Below, one piece after another: positions 32,388-40,712 of a stretch of 64,000 bases of DNA; positions within the stretch are counted from its first letter, which is position 1, and the number at the start of each line of letters is the position of its first letter. The position numbers and the translations under genes were made by a program. Below the pieces are notes generated by a model. The model saw nothing but the letters and a program-made list of their open reading frames with translations, did not search any database and was not told where the DNA came from. Source of the DNA: Symbiodinium natans (taxonomy: Eukaryota; Sar; Dinophyceae; Suessiales; Symbiodiniaceae); assembly GCA_905221605.1 (NCBI GenBank), contig CAJNDS010001024.1:583501-647500 (forward strand), read 5' to 3'.

Positions 32388-32502
32388 CCCTAAACCCTAA
32401 ACCCTAAACCCTAAACCCTAAACCCTAAACCCTAAACCCTAAACCCTAAACCCTAAACCCTAAACCCTAAACCCTAAACCCTAAACCCTAAACCCTAAAC
32501 CC
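32388..32502. repeat. Interstitial telomeric array (CCCTAAA)n
   Basis: About 16 perfect CCCTAAA units, starting 37 bp after the stop of the 1476-aa ORF. TTTAGGG-type repeats are the telomeric unit of dinoflagellates and plants. Confidence 0.95.
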
Positions 32503-32621
32503 GACATGCGTTTTGCTTGAATGATTTTTTTGTCGCGCCAAGCCTTGGCTCAAGCTGATGGGTGTGTGGTGGGTAGTGAGCCCGACAGAGGCCAGCGGGC
32601 ATCTGTGCTTTTTTGTCGGGT

Positions 32622-32755
32622 AGAGGGTTTAGGGTATAGGGTTCAGGGTTCTTGCTCCCTGTACCCTAGCCCTAAACCTTTCACCCTGAACCCTAAACCC
32701 TAAACCCTAAACCCTAAACCCTAAACCCTAAACCCTACACCCTAAAACCTGACAT
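32622..32755. repeat. Opposed telomere-like arrays
   Basis: A short TTTAGGG-sense stretch (32622-32651) is followed after a few bases by CCCTAAA-sense units (32659-32755), so the two orientations face each other and could fold back. The units are degenerate at the centre and perfect outward. Confidence 0.85.
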
Positions 32756-32774
32756 TTCGCAGAGCCGTTGCCGG

Positions 32775-32827
32775 ACTGTGGTCAGAGGCCGGGGTCCTTG
32801 TTGGGACCTGCAGGCGCTGACCACAGT
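32775..32827. repeat. Hairpin unit copy 1 of tandem pair
   Basis: Outer stem ACTGTGGTCAG / CTGACCACAGT (11 bp) with an inner GGTCC/GGACC stem. It repeats at 32886-32938, 111 bp downstream, with compensating changes. Confidence 0.75.
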
Positions 32828-32885
32828 GTCTGGGCATGCAGGCGGCGAGGGGGGGGGAGTGGCCTGTTCGCAGAGCCGGTGCCCT

Positions 32886-32938
32886 AGTGTGGTCAGAGGC
32901 CGGGGCCTGTTTTCGGGCCTGCAGGCGCTGACCACACT
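32886..32938. repeat. Hairpin unit copy 2 of tandem pair
   Basis: Outer stem AGTGTGGTCAG / CTGACCACACT and inner GGCC/GGCC. The second outer pair is G-C where copy 1 has C-G. CAGAGCCG(G)TG and CATGCAGGCGGCGA flank both copies. Confidence 0.75.
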
Positions 32939-33090
32939 GGGCATGCAGGCGGCGAACAGGTGGAGTGGCCAGAGCCGGTGCTCTAGTGAGGTCTGTAGTC
33001 TGTAGCTCCAAAAACAACCCAAGCCCAAAGGCCTAAACACCCAGTAGGTTTTTAAAGAGACACTTCCTTGCCCTGCAGGTACGGTCCAGC

Positions 33091-33468
33091 ATGCCAGCGC
33101 CAAAGGCGATGGCGATGGATGGACGTGATGGTGGCCGCGGTGGCCGTGAAAGCTCTGGCTCTGACGAGGAGGAGCAGAGAGGGGATGCCCCAGAGCCTGG
33201 TGAGCCTGCACCAGAGGCGGGGGCAGAGCAGCAGGAGGAGGCCAGAGAAATGGTAGAAGAGCCAGACAAGGAAGATCTGGAGTCCAAGAGGCGAAAGGGC
33301 CGGTCAGGGTCAGACTCTGAAGAGAAGAAAGATGGAGAGGCCTCTGAAGAGAAGAAAGAAGAGGCACGGGCGCCGTCGCCAGCACGCTCCAGAAGCAGAG
33401 GCGGCCAGGATTTGTTCGGCCCTTTCGGGCAGATCAGCCTTCAGAATTTCGGAGCTCCAGGCGGCTGA
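33091..33468 (+). CDS. Acidic disordered ORF, probably 5' part of zinc-finger protein
   Basis: An ATG-started frame of 125 codons rich in Glu, Asp, Gly, Arg and Ser, with an EEKK-type repeat and an RSRS stretch near the end. It overlaps the next ORF (from 33332) in another frame. Since the acidic N-terminus plus zinc fingers would make a sensible single nuclear protein, a frameshift in 33332-33468 (mutation, error or recoding) is likely. No domain recognised in itself. Confidence 0.55.
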   Translation: MPAPKAMAMDGRDGGRGGRESSGSDEEEQRGDAPEPGEPAPEAGAEQQEEAREMVEEPDKEDLESKRRKGRSGSDSEEKKDGEASEEKKEEARAPSPARSRSRGGQDLFGPFGQISLQNFGAPGG

Positions 33469-34216
33469 GCCAGCCTCCTGGTGGAAGGAAGAGAAAGTAA
33501 AGTGCCCGGCCTGTTGGTCCGTGAAACCGCGGTCCACCATGGCCTTGCACTTGCAGACCAACGCGTACTGCAAGCAGTGGCAAGCACGCGCTCAGGGTCA
33601 GGAGCTGAGGCCGGAGCACTCTTGCCCGCACTGCCAGAAGACCTTCTGGCGCTCCTGGGACCTGGAGCAGCACTTACACCGCTGCTCCAGCCAGCCTCCT
33701 GCGGAGCCGAAGGAGCCGCCCCAGCGAGAGAGCAGGGCAAGGGCGGAGGTCAGGGCTTCCAGGGAGGAGAGAAAGGCTCGGACCAGGGCAACAAGTGCCC
33801 CTCCTGTCCGTGGTCGCTCGGTCCGTGCCTCACAGAAGAAGAAGGAGTCGAGCTCGTCGTACGAGTACTACACAGACGAGTCCGAGGAGACCAACAAGCA
33901 GAGCATGGTCCGGTTGCAAAGTGCGCCACGTGGCAGGGAAGCGCCACGTGGCAGGGAAGCCCCACGTGGCAGGGAAGCACCGCGTGGCAGGGAGCAAGGG
34001 TCACGTGGCAGGGAGCAAGAGTCACGTGGCAGGGACGAGAAGCCTGCAAAGCCTGACAAGGCAACAAGGACAGCGCAGGGCACTGTCACAGAGCCCGAGC
34101 CCAGCACAGGTGGGGCCAGAAGCAGCACGGAAGGTGGTGCTGCTGAGCAGACAGAGCAGTCGCAGCGGCTTCAGGCATTCAACAGGCTCCTGGCCCTGGG
34201 CGAGAAGATTCTGTAG
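33332..34216 (+). CDS. C2HC zinc-finger protein with Arg-rich repeat
   Basis: An ATG-started frame of 294 codons. Two zinc-finger-like units: VKCPACWSV with a downstream His and Cys (about residues 56-80), and HSCPHCQKTF with HLHRC (about 97-118). Both use C-x2-C then H-xn-C. A basic linker, a Ser/Tyr/Glu stretch and a repeat of PRGREA units (DNA repeat 33923-34038) follow, then an amphipathic C-terminal helix LQAFNRLLALGEKIL. The fingers suggest nucleic-acid binding. It belongs to the run of intronless + ORFs between 27.9 and 40.7 kb. Confidence 0.65.
   Translation: MERPLKRRKKRHGRRRQHAPEAEAARICSALSGRSAFRISELQAAEPASWWKEEKVKCPACWSVKPRSTMALHLQTNAYCKQWQARAQGQELRPEHSCPHCQKTFWRSWDLEQHLHRCSSQPPAEPKEPPQRESRARAEVRASREERKARTRATSAPPVRGRSVRASQKKKESSSSYEYYTDESEETNKQSMVRLQSAPRGREAPRGREAPRGREAPRGREQGSRGREQESRGRDEKPAKPDKATRTAQGTVTEPEPSTGGARSSTEGGAAEQTEQSQRLQAFNRLLALGEKIL
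33923..34038 (+). repeat. In-frame minisatellite with CACGTG cores
   Basis: About six 18-21-bp units sharing CACGTGGCAGGGA, encoding PRGREA and SRGREQ-type repeats. Unit length is a multiple of three throughout, so the frame is kept. Confidence 0.85.
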
Positions 34217-35024
34217 GTTTTTGCTGGTGTGCCGTCCGGAGACAAGAGCCGGATGGGACACGGGCACGGTGGCACTGGCTGGCAGCACTTCGACAGCGAG
34301 AAAAAAGGGAAAGCGAGCCTGATGAGGGTTTTCAGGGCTTTCCGGGGCCTGGAGTGTTGGTTGCAGGGGAAAAGGCCTCAGCACAAGGGTTTTTGTGTGG
34401 GAGGGTGTCCCTCCCATGTCCCTCCCGGTTGGGGTTTTTATTTAAATTATGTATTGGGGGTGTCTCTCCCGTGTCCCGTCCCGCCCCCGTCCCGCCCCCG
34501 TCCCGCCCATGTCCCGTCCTGTCCCGCCCGTGTCCCGCCCACGTCCCGCCCACGTCCCGCCCACGTCCCGCCAGTGTCCCGCCAGTGTCCCGCCCATGTC
34601 CCGCCCCTGTCCCGCCCCGTCCCGCCCGTGTCCCGCCCTGTCCCGCCTTGTCCCGCCCGTGTCCCGTCACCGTCCCGCCCTGTCCCGCCCTGTCCCGCCC
34701 CTTTCCTGTCCACGTTCCACGTCCTGTTCCGCCTTGTCTCAGTTCGAACCGGCCCCAGACCCCCCAAATCCCCCTTAGCCCCCCTCTCACTTGTCATGAA
34801 TGCTTGTGTTACAAGATGGCTTGCAGGCATGTTGGCATGGATACGGTTTAGGGTTTAGGGTTTGGGGTCTAGGGTTGAGGGTTAAGGGTTAATGGTTTTG
34901 CGGTTTAGGGTCTAGGGTTTAGGGTTTTGGGTTTAGGGTTACAGCGTGTGACATGCTGTGTGGATACATAGAGTCTTGCGTTTGTGTGCTAGAGCTCATC
35001 ACAGCAGCCACAGGCTGTGTCATC
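34217..35024. repeat. Spacer with GTCCCGCC minisatellite and degenerate TTTAGGG array
   Basis: 34461-34730 is a GC-rich minisatellite built on GTCCCGCC with variants carrying one or two extra bases (CATGTCCCGCC, CACGTCCCGCC). It yields long Pro/Arg/Ser or Gly/Arg frames that are not genes. 34846-34943 is a degenerate TTTAGGG-sense telomere-like array ending about 80 bp before the methyltransferase start. Confidence 0.85.
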
Positions 35025-36635
35025 ATGGCAGAGCAAGAAGGGCAGTGCCAACACAGCCCTGAATCTGGTGTAAGTCTGGAGCAGGTCGCATTCCGAGCAG
35101 GACGAGTGTTGAGACTGCTCGGAAGACCTTTGCGGGTCACAGAACCATGTGTGGGCCTGGGAGGCCTGCGAAGACTGTGTGAGTTGTCTCACAGTGAGCA
35201 CTGCGAGACCCAGGCCTTTGACACAGAGGCTTCACTGGTAAGCTACTACAGAGGACTGGTCAAGCACATTGGAGCAAGGGGCTTGGATAGGATGAAGCTT
35301 GGAAGCGACGGAGACATCCTGAAGCTTCCAGTCGAGACTTTGCAGCCCTCAGAAGTTTTTGCAGCAGGGCCACCGTGCGGGCCGTGGGCAGCCACAGGGG
35401 CTCGAATGGGGACAGCAGATAGTCGAAGCGATGTGATGGACACATGTGTGGCTTGGATCATATTCCAGGCGTGGCAGGGCCAGCTTGTGGCATTTGTGCT
35501 GGAGAACTCCCGCTTGCTCAAGGGAACCCAGTACCTGGAGGAGATTTTGAGTCGTCTCCAGTTCTGTGTGCCTTTCTTCCGTATCGAGGCACAGGTGCAC
35601 AATCTCAAGACGATCTTCCCCCATGACAGGGAGCGTTTGTGGATCCGGGGGATGCGCAGAGATTGCCTGGGCCCGGAGGCATCTTTACCAGTGCCACTCA
35701 CTGCCAAAGACTTGGGAGGGCATGTGGACATCAGGACCTTGATCGAGTCCACAGTGCCCCCAGTGGACCCTGCCTCATTGAGCCACCGAATGCGGTGCAA
35801 CCTTGCTGCCTACATCGCACGGATTGAAAAAGATGTGCTGGCAGGCAAAGCAGGGACCGTGGCCGTGGTGGAGCTAGACCGAAGTCCATTGCGTGATTAC
35901 GGGAAGCAGGTTCTCTATGATCTGATCCCACCCCTTCGCACTGCTGGCCCCAAGTTGTTCCTGCTCTTGTCAGGGGAGGTGAAGAACTGCTTGCCGTGGC
36001 AACAGCAGCGACTTCACAGGTTCGTGACCCCAGAGGAGCGCTTCATGTTCCAAGGCCACAGCGGCCTGGCGTGTCGTATGTTTGATAACAAGACTGCCGC
36101 CTTGAAGGCAGCAGGGAACGCTTATCATCCCCTGCATTTGGCTTCCATGCTGTGCCCAATGCTGGAGCAAGCATACATCTATGGTGCTTTGCCAGAAGAA
36201 CCGACCAGGCTGAGCACCCAGGAGCTGCACGAGTTGATTCCTGCAGTGACACCCGGGGAGTCGTTTCATAACCCTGCTGAGGCTGAAGGTTTCCCCAATG
36301 TCTTCTGTCAAGATGACATCGAAGAGTGTGAGAGCATGATCAAGAAAGGCAAGCAAGCTTCAAGGAAGTTTGCAGCCTCATGTGTGGACAAGAAGGGGTC
36401 TGAAAGCTCCAGTGTGCATGGTGCAGGGCCAGCCAGTCACAGGGCAGGGTTGGACCTAAAATCTGAAGTGAAGGCTGAAGTCAAGCAGGAGCCCATGTGC
36501 AACCCAGCAAGGCCACAACAGCGAGGGTGCTGGCCCCAAGGCTCCCTGAAGAGAGGCTGCAAGGTCGTGAACTTGGCAAGTCCCCAAAGACGAGTCCGGG
36601 GCAAGTCGGTGCTGTACACTGACAGAACTGATTGA
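35025..36635 (+). CDS. C5-type DNA methyltransferase-like protein
   Basis: The ATG at 35025 is preferred over the upstream in-frame 34953 because the extra 24 residues precede all conserved sequence; product 536 aa. Motifs in order: VTEPCVGLGG near residue 38 (motif I position, Phe/Gly pattern altered), AGPPCGPWA with the candidate catalytic Cys near 118 (motif IV), LENSRLL near 160 (motif VI, ENV-like), IFPHDRERLWIRGMRR (motif VIII), TPEERFMFQGHS (motif IX) and AGNAYHPLHLASML near 363 (motif X). The family methylates cytosine using SAM. The basic C-terminal tail (KSEVKAEVKQEP) is probably disordered. Related domains occur in dinoflagellate retroelements; this one is a separate intact gene. 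Confidence 0.75.
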   Translation: MAEQEGQCQHSPESGVSLEQVAFRAGRVLRLLGRPLRVTEPCVGLGGLRRLCELSHSEHCETQAFDTEASLVSYYRGLVKHIGARGLDRMKLGSDGDILKLPVETLQPSEVFAAGPPCGPWAATGARMGTADSRSDVMDTCVAWIIFQAWQGQLVAFVLENSRLLKGTQYLEEILSRLQFCVPFFRIEAQVHNLKTIFPHDRERLWIRGMRRDCLGPEASLPVPLTAKDLGGHVDIRTLIESTVPPVDPASLSHRMRCNLAAYIARIEKDVLAGKAGTVAVVELDRSPLRDYGKQVLYDLIPPLRTAGPKLFLLLSGEVKNCLPWQQQRLHRFVTPEERFMFQGHSGLACRMFDNKTAALKAAGNAYHPLHLASMLCPMLEQAYIYGALPEEPTRLSTQELHELIPAVTPGESFHNPAEAEGFPNVFCQDDIEECESMIKKGKQASRKFAASCVDKKGSESSSVHGAGPASHRAGLDLKSEVKAEVKQEPMCNPARPQQRGCWPQGSLKRGCKVVNLASPQRRVRGKSVLYTDRTD

Positions 36636-36910
36636 GAGGATGCTGCAAGCGTTGCCAACAATTCGTAATTTACAATAGGTGTGGGTGGCCGTCTGAAGCC
36701 ACCTGCTTGACTTTGCACGTAGCCTGTAGAAACAGTATGGCAGCACATAGACAGGGCCAGGGTGCTCGAGCGGTTATCCAATGCAGGAATGCGGAGTGAG
36801 GCAAAGGGGGCCAGGTGTGTGTAGGCGTGCTTCGTTTGCACCGGTGACTTTGCAAGCTTTGTGTCTGTGTGCTGAGCGGATACACTTCTGCCGTCTCTGG
36901 TTCTGGAGCG

Positions 36911-37011
<101 letters not shown>

Positions 37012-37044
37012 GACCTGTGTTCTTTGTAGCTGCTCCACAAAGCC

Positions 37045-39225
37045 ATGAGCAACACACCGACACCAAGTGAGGCGTCCAGCAGCCAAGTTGGCATTGCTCC
37101 TGCACTGCTGTGCCAGAAATGTGGTGAAGCCACAAACATGGCCAGTAGCTGTGCTACTGGCCGAAACCCTTTGTTGCGAGCCTGCAACAGCTGTTTGGCA
37201 ACGGAGAAGTGGCTGAACAGAAGCCTGACCAAGCCCAAGGGCCGAGAGGAAACGGAAGAGGAAAAAGGACGCCGACTGAACGCACAAAAGGTGAAAGATG
37301 AGCTGAAGGCCAAGACACCGGAAGACAGGAAGAAGTGGTATGCAGAACAAAAACTTTCCCGAGCCCAGGAAGATCACCGAACGAAACGTACCTTTAGCTC
37401 TGCAGTTGGTCATGTAGAGGAAAGAAGGATTGCCTCATCCTTCAGAGACAATCTGGATGTCTACGTGCCGTTCAGAATTTGGGCAGCTCAAGAAATGTCG
37501 CTCAAGGTTTACAACACTTTGCGGGAGGCCGAGGCAGGCTGGGAGAAACTCCTGGCAAACCCAGCTACCTTGACCGTGCAGAAGAATGGCCAGACCTGTG
37601 TGAAGCAGTTCCACGGGGTGGAGGTGCGACAACGCGATGGCCACGAGTTCCAGTCAGGACTGAGGCAGAGAATGGATATCTCCGACGAGAAGGAGCTGGA
37701 TGAATATTTGGAAGAGAATGAGAGCCGATTGAAGCGAGCAAAGAACAGGCTTTCGGTCGAGGCCAAGGCAAACGAGGAAGAAGGGGATGATAAAATCATC
37801 CCTCTGCTCACTGTCCGCAAAGACTTGGGGCAGCTGAAAGAGATTGAGGAAGCAAGGGATGCAGAGATGCATGCCCAGGCCGCTGCCATCGCAGAGAGAA
37901 AAGCCAAGGAAGCAAAGCAGAAGAAAGAGAAAGAAGAGAGCCAGGAGAAGTCCCTGCCCCTGGAGAAGCTGGCACTGCAGTCTGCAAAGGGAAAGGCAGT
38001 GCAGACCATGACAAATGTGCTTCTGAGGCTGCAAACAGTTTACAAGACCTTGGAAGAGGAGGCCAACAAGCTGACAGAAAATGAAGGCGAAGACATCAAG
38101 AGGGAGCAGGCTGCCAAGTTCCGGTGTGTGGCCCAAGCCTTGCAGACCCTGGAAACCTCCATCAATGAGAAGGACAAAGCTTGGGAGCATGACGCAAGCC
38201 AAACCCAGACTGCGGAAGAGCTGGCTGCCCTCAGGCAGCAAATCACCGAGGCGACAAAAAACTTCCACACAAGCTCTGAGGACTCCAAGGCAGCGAAAGA
38301 CACGATCACGGATGTGAGGTGCTGGCTGAACAACACAAAGAAGGCAATCCGAGACGCCGAGAAAGCAGCCCAGAAAACAGCTGCTGGGAAGAAGATTGCC
38401 AAAGTTGCTGGCAGCAACACCCTGGACCAGCTGGGCCTGGCCTTGGCCAAGGACTGCAGGAGCATGACAGAGTCACATGGCGACATCTCCTACACCCTCG
38501 ATGTCAAGAATATCTTGGCGGGAGGCCCACCCTGTCTCCTGGATACGAATCGCAGCCAGCAACTGCGAGATACGGTTTTTGGCCTGGACTACTACAAGCT
38601 GCAGAAGACATGGGTGGCAGAGAAGATGAAGTTCGTGCAGGGCAGCAGTTGCTCTGCCATCGTGTCAAAGAAAGCTGTGGCCGGCAGGCTGGGCCAGTTG
38701 TTGCAGAAGTCGTGGCCCGACATCCTGGGCACAGACACACTGCGAGGAGTTCCTGCCGAGGCACAGGACCATTTCGTGATTCAGTTCGCCCAGAGGCACA
38801 ACAACACCGGAAGTCTCTACGCGCGAACAGAGCTGAACTGCCCAATGTTGCTGCTGCTCTTGGAGGGGGACTTGGCAGTTGGAGGGTTCCGTCCTGACAG
38901 GCTGGGTGGCAAGACCCTAGCCGAGGAAGTGAGGAAACTGGAAAGCATGACAGCTACACAGATCCGACTGGAAGCGGAAAATCATGGCTGGATGGTCAGG
39001 CTGAAGCCTGGAGCAAGCATTCTGATTCCCTCCAACTGCGTGTGGTTTGAACTTTCGGGTGACGATAGCGAGAATCACAGCATTCGCCAAGTGATTGGAC
39101 GAGAGGCCTTCGTACCTCCAATGCTCCAGTGGCTGGAGCAGATGGACAAGGAGGGTAGCCTGGCACAGAACGAGGCCTTGGTGAAGCTCAGAGCCTTCCT
39201 TCAGTCACAGACTCAGGCAGTGTGA
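37045..39225 (+). CDS. 726-aa zinc-binding and coiled-coil protein
   Basis: An ATG-started uninterrupted frame. Residues 15-45 have CQKCGEATN then LLRACNSC, a CxxC...CxxC pair typical of a small zinc ribbon. Residues 60-120 are basic with KKWYAEQKL. Residues 220-450 are strongly Lys/Glu/Ala-rich and heptad-like, predicting a long coiled coil. The C-terminal third (about 460-720) looks globular. No catalytic motif recognised. Likely nuclear and multimeric, as inferred from the coiled coil. Its neighbours upstream and downstream are also intronless + ORFs. Confidence 0.72.
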   Translation: MSNTPTPSEASSSQVGIAPALLCQKCGEATNMASSCATGRNPLLRACNSCLATEKWLNRSLTKPKGREETEEEKGRRLNAQKVKDELKAKTPEDRKKWYAEQKLSRAQEDHRTKRTFSSAVGHVEERRIASSFRDNLDVYVPFRIWAAQEMSLKVYNTLREAEAGWEKLLANPATLTVQKNGQTCVKQFHGVEVRQRDGHEFQSGLRQRMDISDEKELDEYLEENESRLKRAKNRLSVEAKANEEEGDDKIIPLLTVRKDLGQLKEIEEARDAEMHAQAAAIAERKAKEAKQKKEKEESQEKSLPLEKLALQSAKGKAVQTMTNVLLRLQTVYKTLEEEANKLTENEGEDIKREQAAKFRCVAQALQTLETSINEKDKAWEHDASQTQTAEELAALRQQITEATKNFHTSSEDSKAAKDTITDVRCWLNNTKKAIRDAEKAAQKTAAGKKIAKVAGSNTLDQLGLALAKDCRSMTESHGDISYTLDVKNILAGGPPCLLDTNRSQQLRDTVFGLDYYKLQKTWVAEKMKFVQGSSCSAIVSKKAVAGRLGQLLQKSWPDILGTDTLRGVPAEAQDHFVIQFAQRHNNTGSLYARTELNCPMLLLLLEGDLAVGGFRPDRLGGKTLAEEVRKLESMTATQIRLEAENHGWMVRLKPGASILIPSNCVWFELSGDDSENHSIRQVIGREAFVPPMLQWLEQMDKEGSLAQNEALVKLRAFLQSQTQAV

Positions 39226-39560
39226 AGCCTTCGATCCAACTCGAGGGCAAGATCCAAGGGTCACAACCGTGAGATTTTCCAACAGACTCACGGTATTTTT
39301 GGGGTGAAGCCCTCGATCCATCTCGAGGGCAAGATCCAAGGGTCATAGTGTTTGAGATTTGTCAGACTCACGGGCCATCAAAAAAAAAACCCTCAGCACA
39401 GGCTCAGACAGGGTGAAACCTCGATCCAACTCGAGGGCAAGATCCAAGGGTCACAACCGTGACAAAACAGACTCACAGTGCTTTTCCAGTGAAGCCTTCG
39501 ATCCAGTTCGAGGGCAAGATCCAAGGGTCCTGTCTGAGGTTTTGCCAGACTCACAGGCCA
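39226..39560. repeat. Four-copy hairpin repeat
   Basis: A core reading CCTCGATCCAACTCGAGG (6-bp stem CCTCGA/TCGAGG) followed by GCAAGATCCAAGGGTC occurs near 39228, 39309, 39418 and 39494. Each copy is followed at a distance by CAGACTCACRG. Spacing is 81, 110 and 75 bp. It begins immediately after the stop of the 726-aa gene. Confidence 0.85.
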
Positions 39561-39627
39561 GCAAATACGATAGCCAGAGTAGCCAGATTTGAGCAGAGTT
39601 CGAGATCCTCGAAGCCACAGCAAATAA

Positions 39628-39983
39628 GATCTAAAGTGCCAGCAGTCAGCGGGGCTAAGTACTTAGGTACTCTTCTCAACTGTCAGCCTACCACTGCAGG
39701 GACAATATCCAATGCTGTGACTTTGCGAGGTGCTGTGTTGCACGAGGCTAAAGATGGCATAGCACAGATACCGAGGCCGAGCGAGTGGAAAGTCCGAAGA
39801 CCAAGGGCCGGAAAGCATTTAAAAAATCATGTGCTGTGTAAGGTTTGTGAAAGCTAGTCAGCTGACGATCTAGGTGCCAGCAGTCAGTGGGGCTAAGTAC
39901 TGTTCTCAACTGTCAGCAGCCGGAGACTGCAAGGCCGATATCCAATGCTGCGAGTCTGCGAGTCTGCGAGGTACTGTTTTGCA
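39628..39983. repeat. Diverged 115-bp direct repeat pair
   Basis: 39628-39742 and 39867-39983 share GTGCCAGCAGTCAG, GGGGCTAAGTAC, TCTCAACTGTCAGC and a common end TTTGCGAGGT/TCTGCGAGGT. They differ by scattered substitutions and small indels. No coding or tRNA-like fold could be supported. Confidence 0.75.
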
Positions 39984-40247
39984 AACACAGATGCCGAGGC
40001 AACATGATGGGAACAGGTCCCAAGCCCAGGAAAAACATGAACAAACGTATATGCTAGAATGGTGCCCGTTGCGAATGGATGTGCAATGTGTTGACAGTCA
40101 GGGCGCATGCTGCCCAGCACTGCCTGTCAGATGTGCAGCATGCATGTTGTCGCATTGCAAGGGTGATAGACCAGTGAGATAGGAAATAAGGTGCTCAACA
40201 CTTCTCATGTATTCTCATTCTCGACACTGTGTGTTAGACCATCGTCA

Positions 40248-40712
40248 ATGGCCAGCTCCGAAAGGGATGATACTGCAATCGCAGCACAGCAAGCTCTGCA
40301 ATCAGTGGGAGACACCAAAAGCCAAAGACCCGGACCTGCGATACTGCCGACTGCAGAGCCTTGCGAGGTTCAAGGCATCAGACGCGGGGTCAGGAGAACC
40401 TTCGAAAAGGATGACAAAGATTTGGAAATCACTTGTTTGGAGAATGAGGTGGAAGACCTCAAGTGTGCTTTGAAGCGAACTCGACTTCTGGCAGATAGCC
40501 AGGAAAAGACCATCTCAGTTTTAACGACAAAGAAAGCTGAGTTGGAGAGTGACTTGTCTGAAACAAGACAGAAGCTTCAAGCAGCTGAGAAAAGGCTGTT
40601 GCGACAGGATGCTTCGAGTTCGCAGGGCCTGGACAAATTCAGGTTGGTCTCCAGTCAGGGCATGCAATCTTTGTTTGGAGACACTGCGACCAGAGCAAAG
40701 CCGAACCCTTGA
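40248..40712 (+). CDS. Short coiled-coil protein
   Basis: An ATG-started frame of 154 codons. The first 50 residues are low-complexity; residues 62-130 (LEITCLENEVEDLKCALKR through LETRQKLQAAEKRLL-like heptads) form a clear coiled coil; the end is Ser/Gln-rich. No named family. Downstream of the repeat field and on the same strand as the other intronless ORFs. Confidence 0.55.
   Translation: MASSERDDTAIAAQQALQSVGDTKSQRPGPAILPTAEPCEVQGIRRGVRRTFEKDDKDLEITCLENEVEDLKCALKRTRLLADSQEKTISVLTTKKAELESDLSETRQKLQAAEKRLLRQDASSSQGLDKFRLVSSQGMQSLFGDTATRAKPNP

Noticed and set aside
32388-32502. True chromosome end
   Set aside because: Unique coding sequence continues for more than 30 kb beyond the array.
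32541-32557. CCTTGGCTCAAGCT as a relic of the dinoflagellate spliced leader (also at 9773, partly at 41698)
   Set aside because: Only about 10 bases agree with the leader end, without the upstream part or tandem relics; chance is likely.
34332-34858. Pro/Arg and Gly/Arg-rich frames on both strands
   Set aside because: They arise from the GTCCCGCC minisatellite; every frame is open because of repeat composition.
39228-39263. tRNA or tRNA-derived SINE because TTCGATCC resembles a B box
   Set aside because: No A box at proper distance, no acceptor stem and no anticodon arm could be folded.
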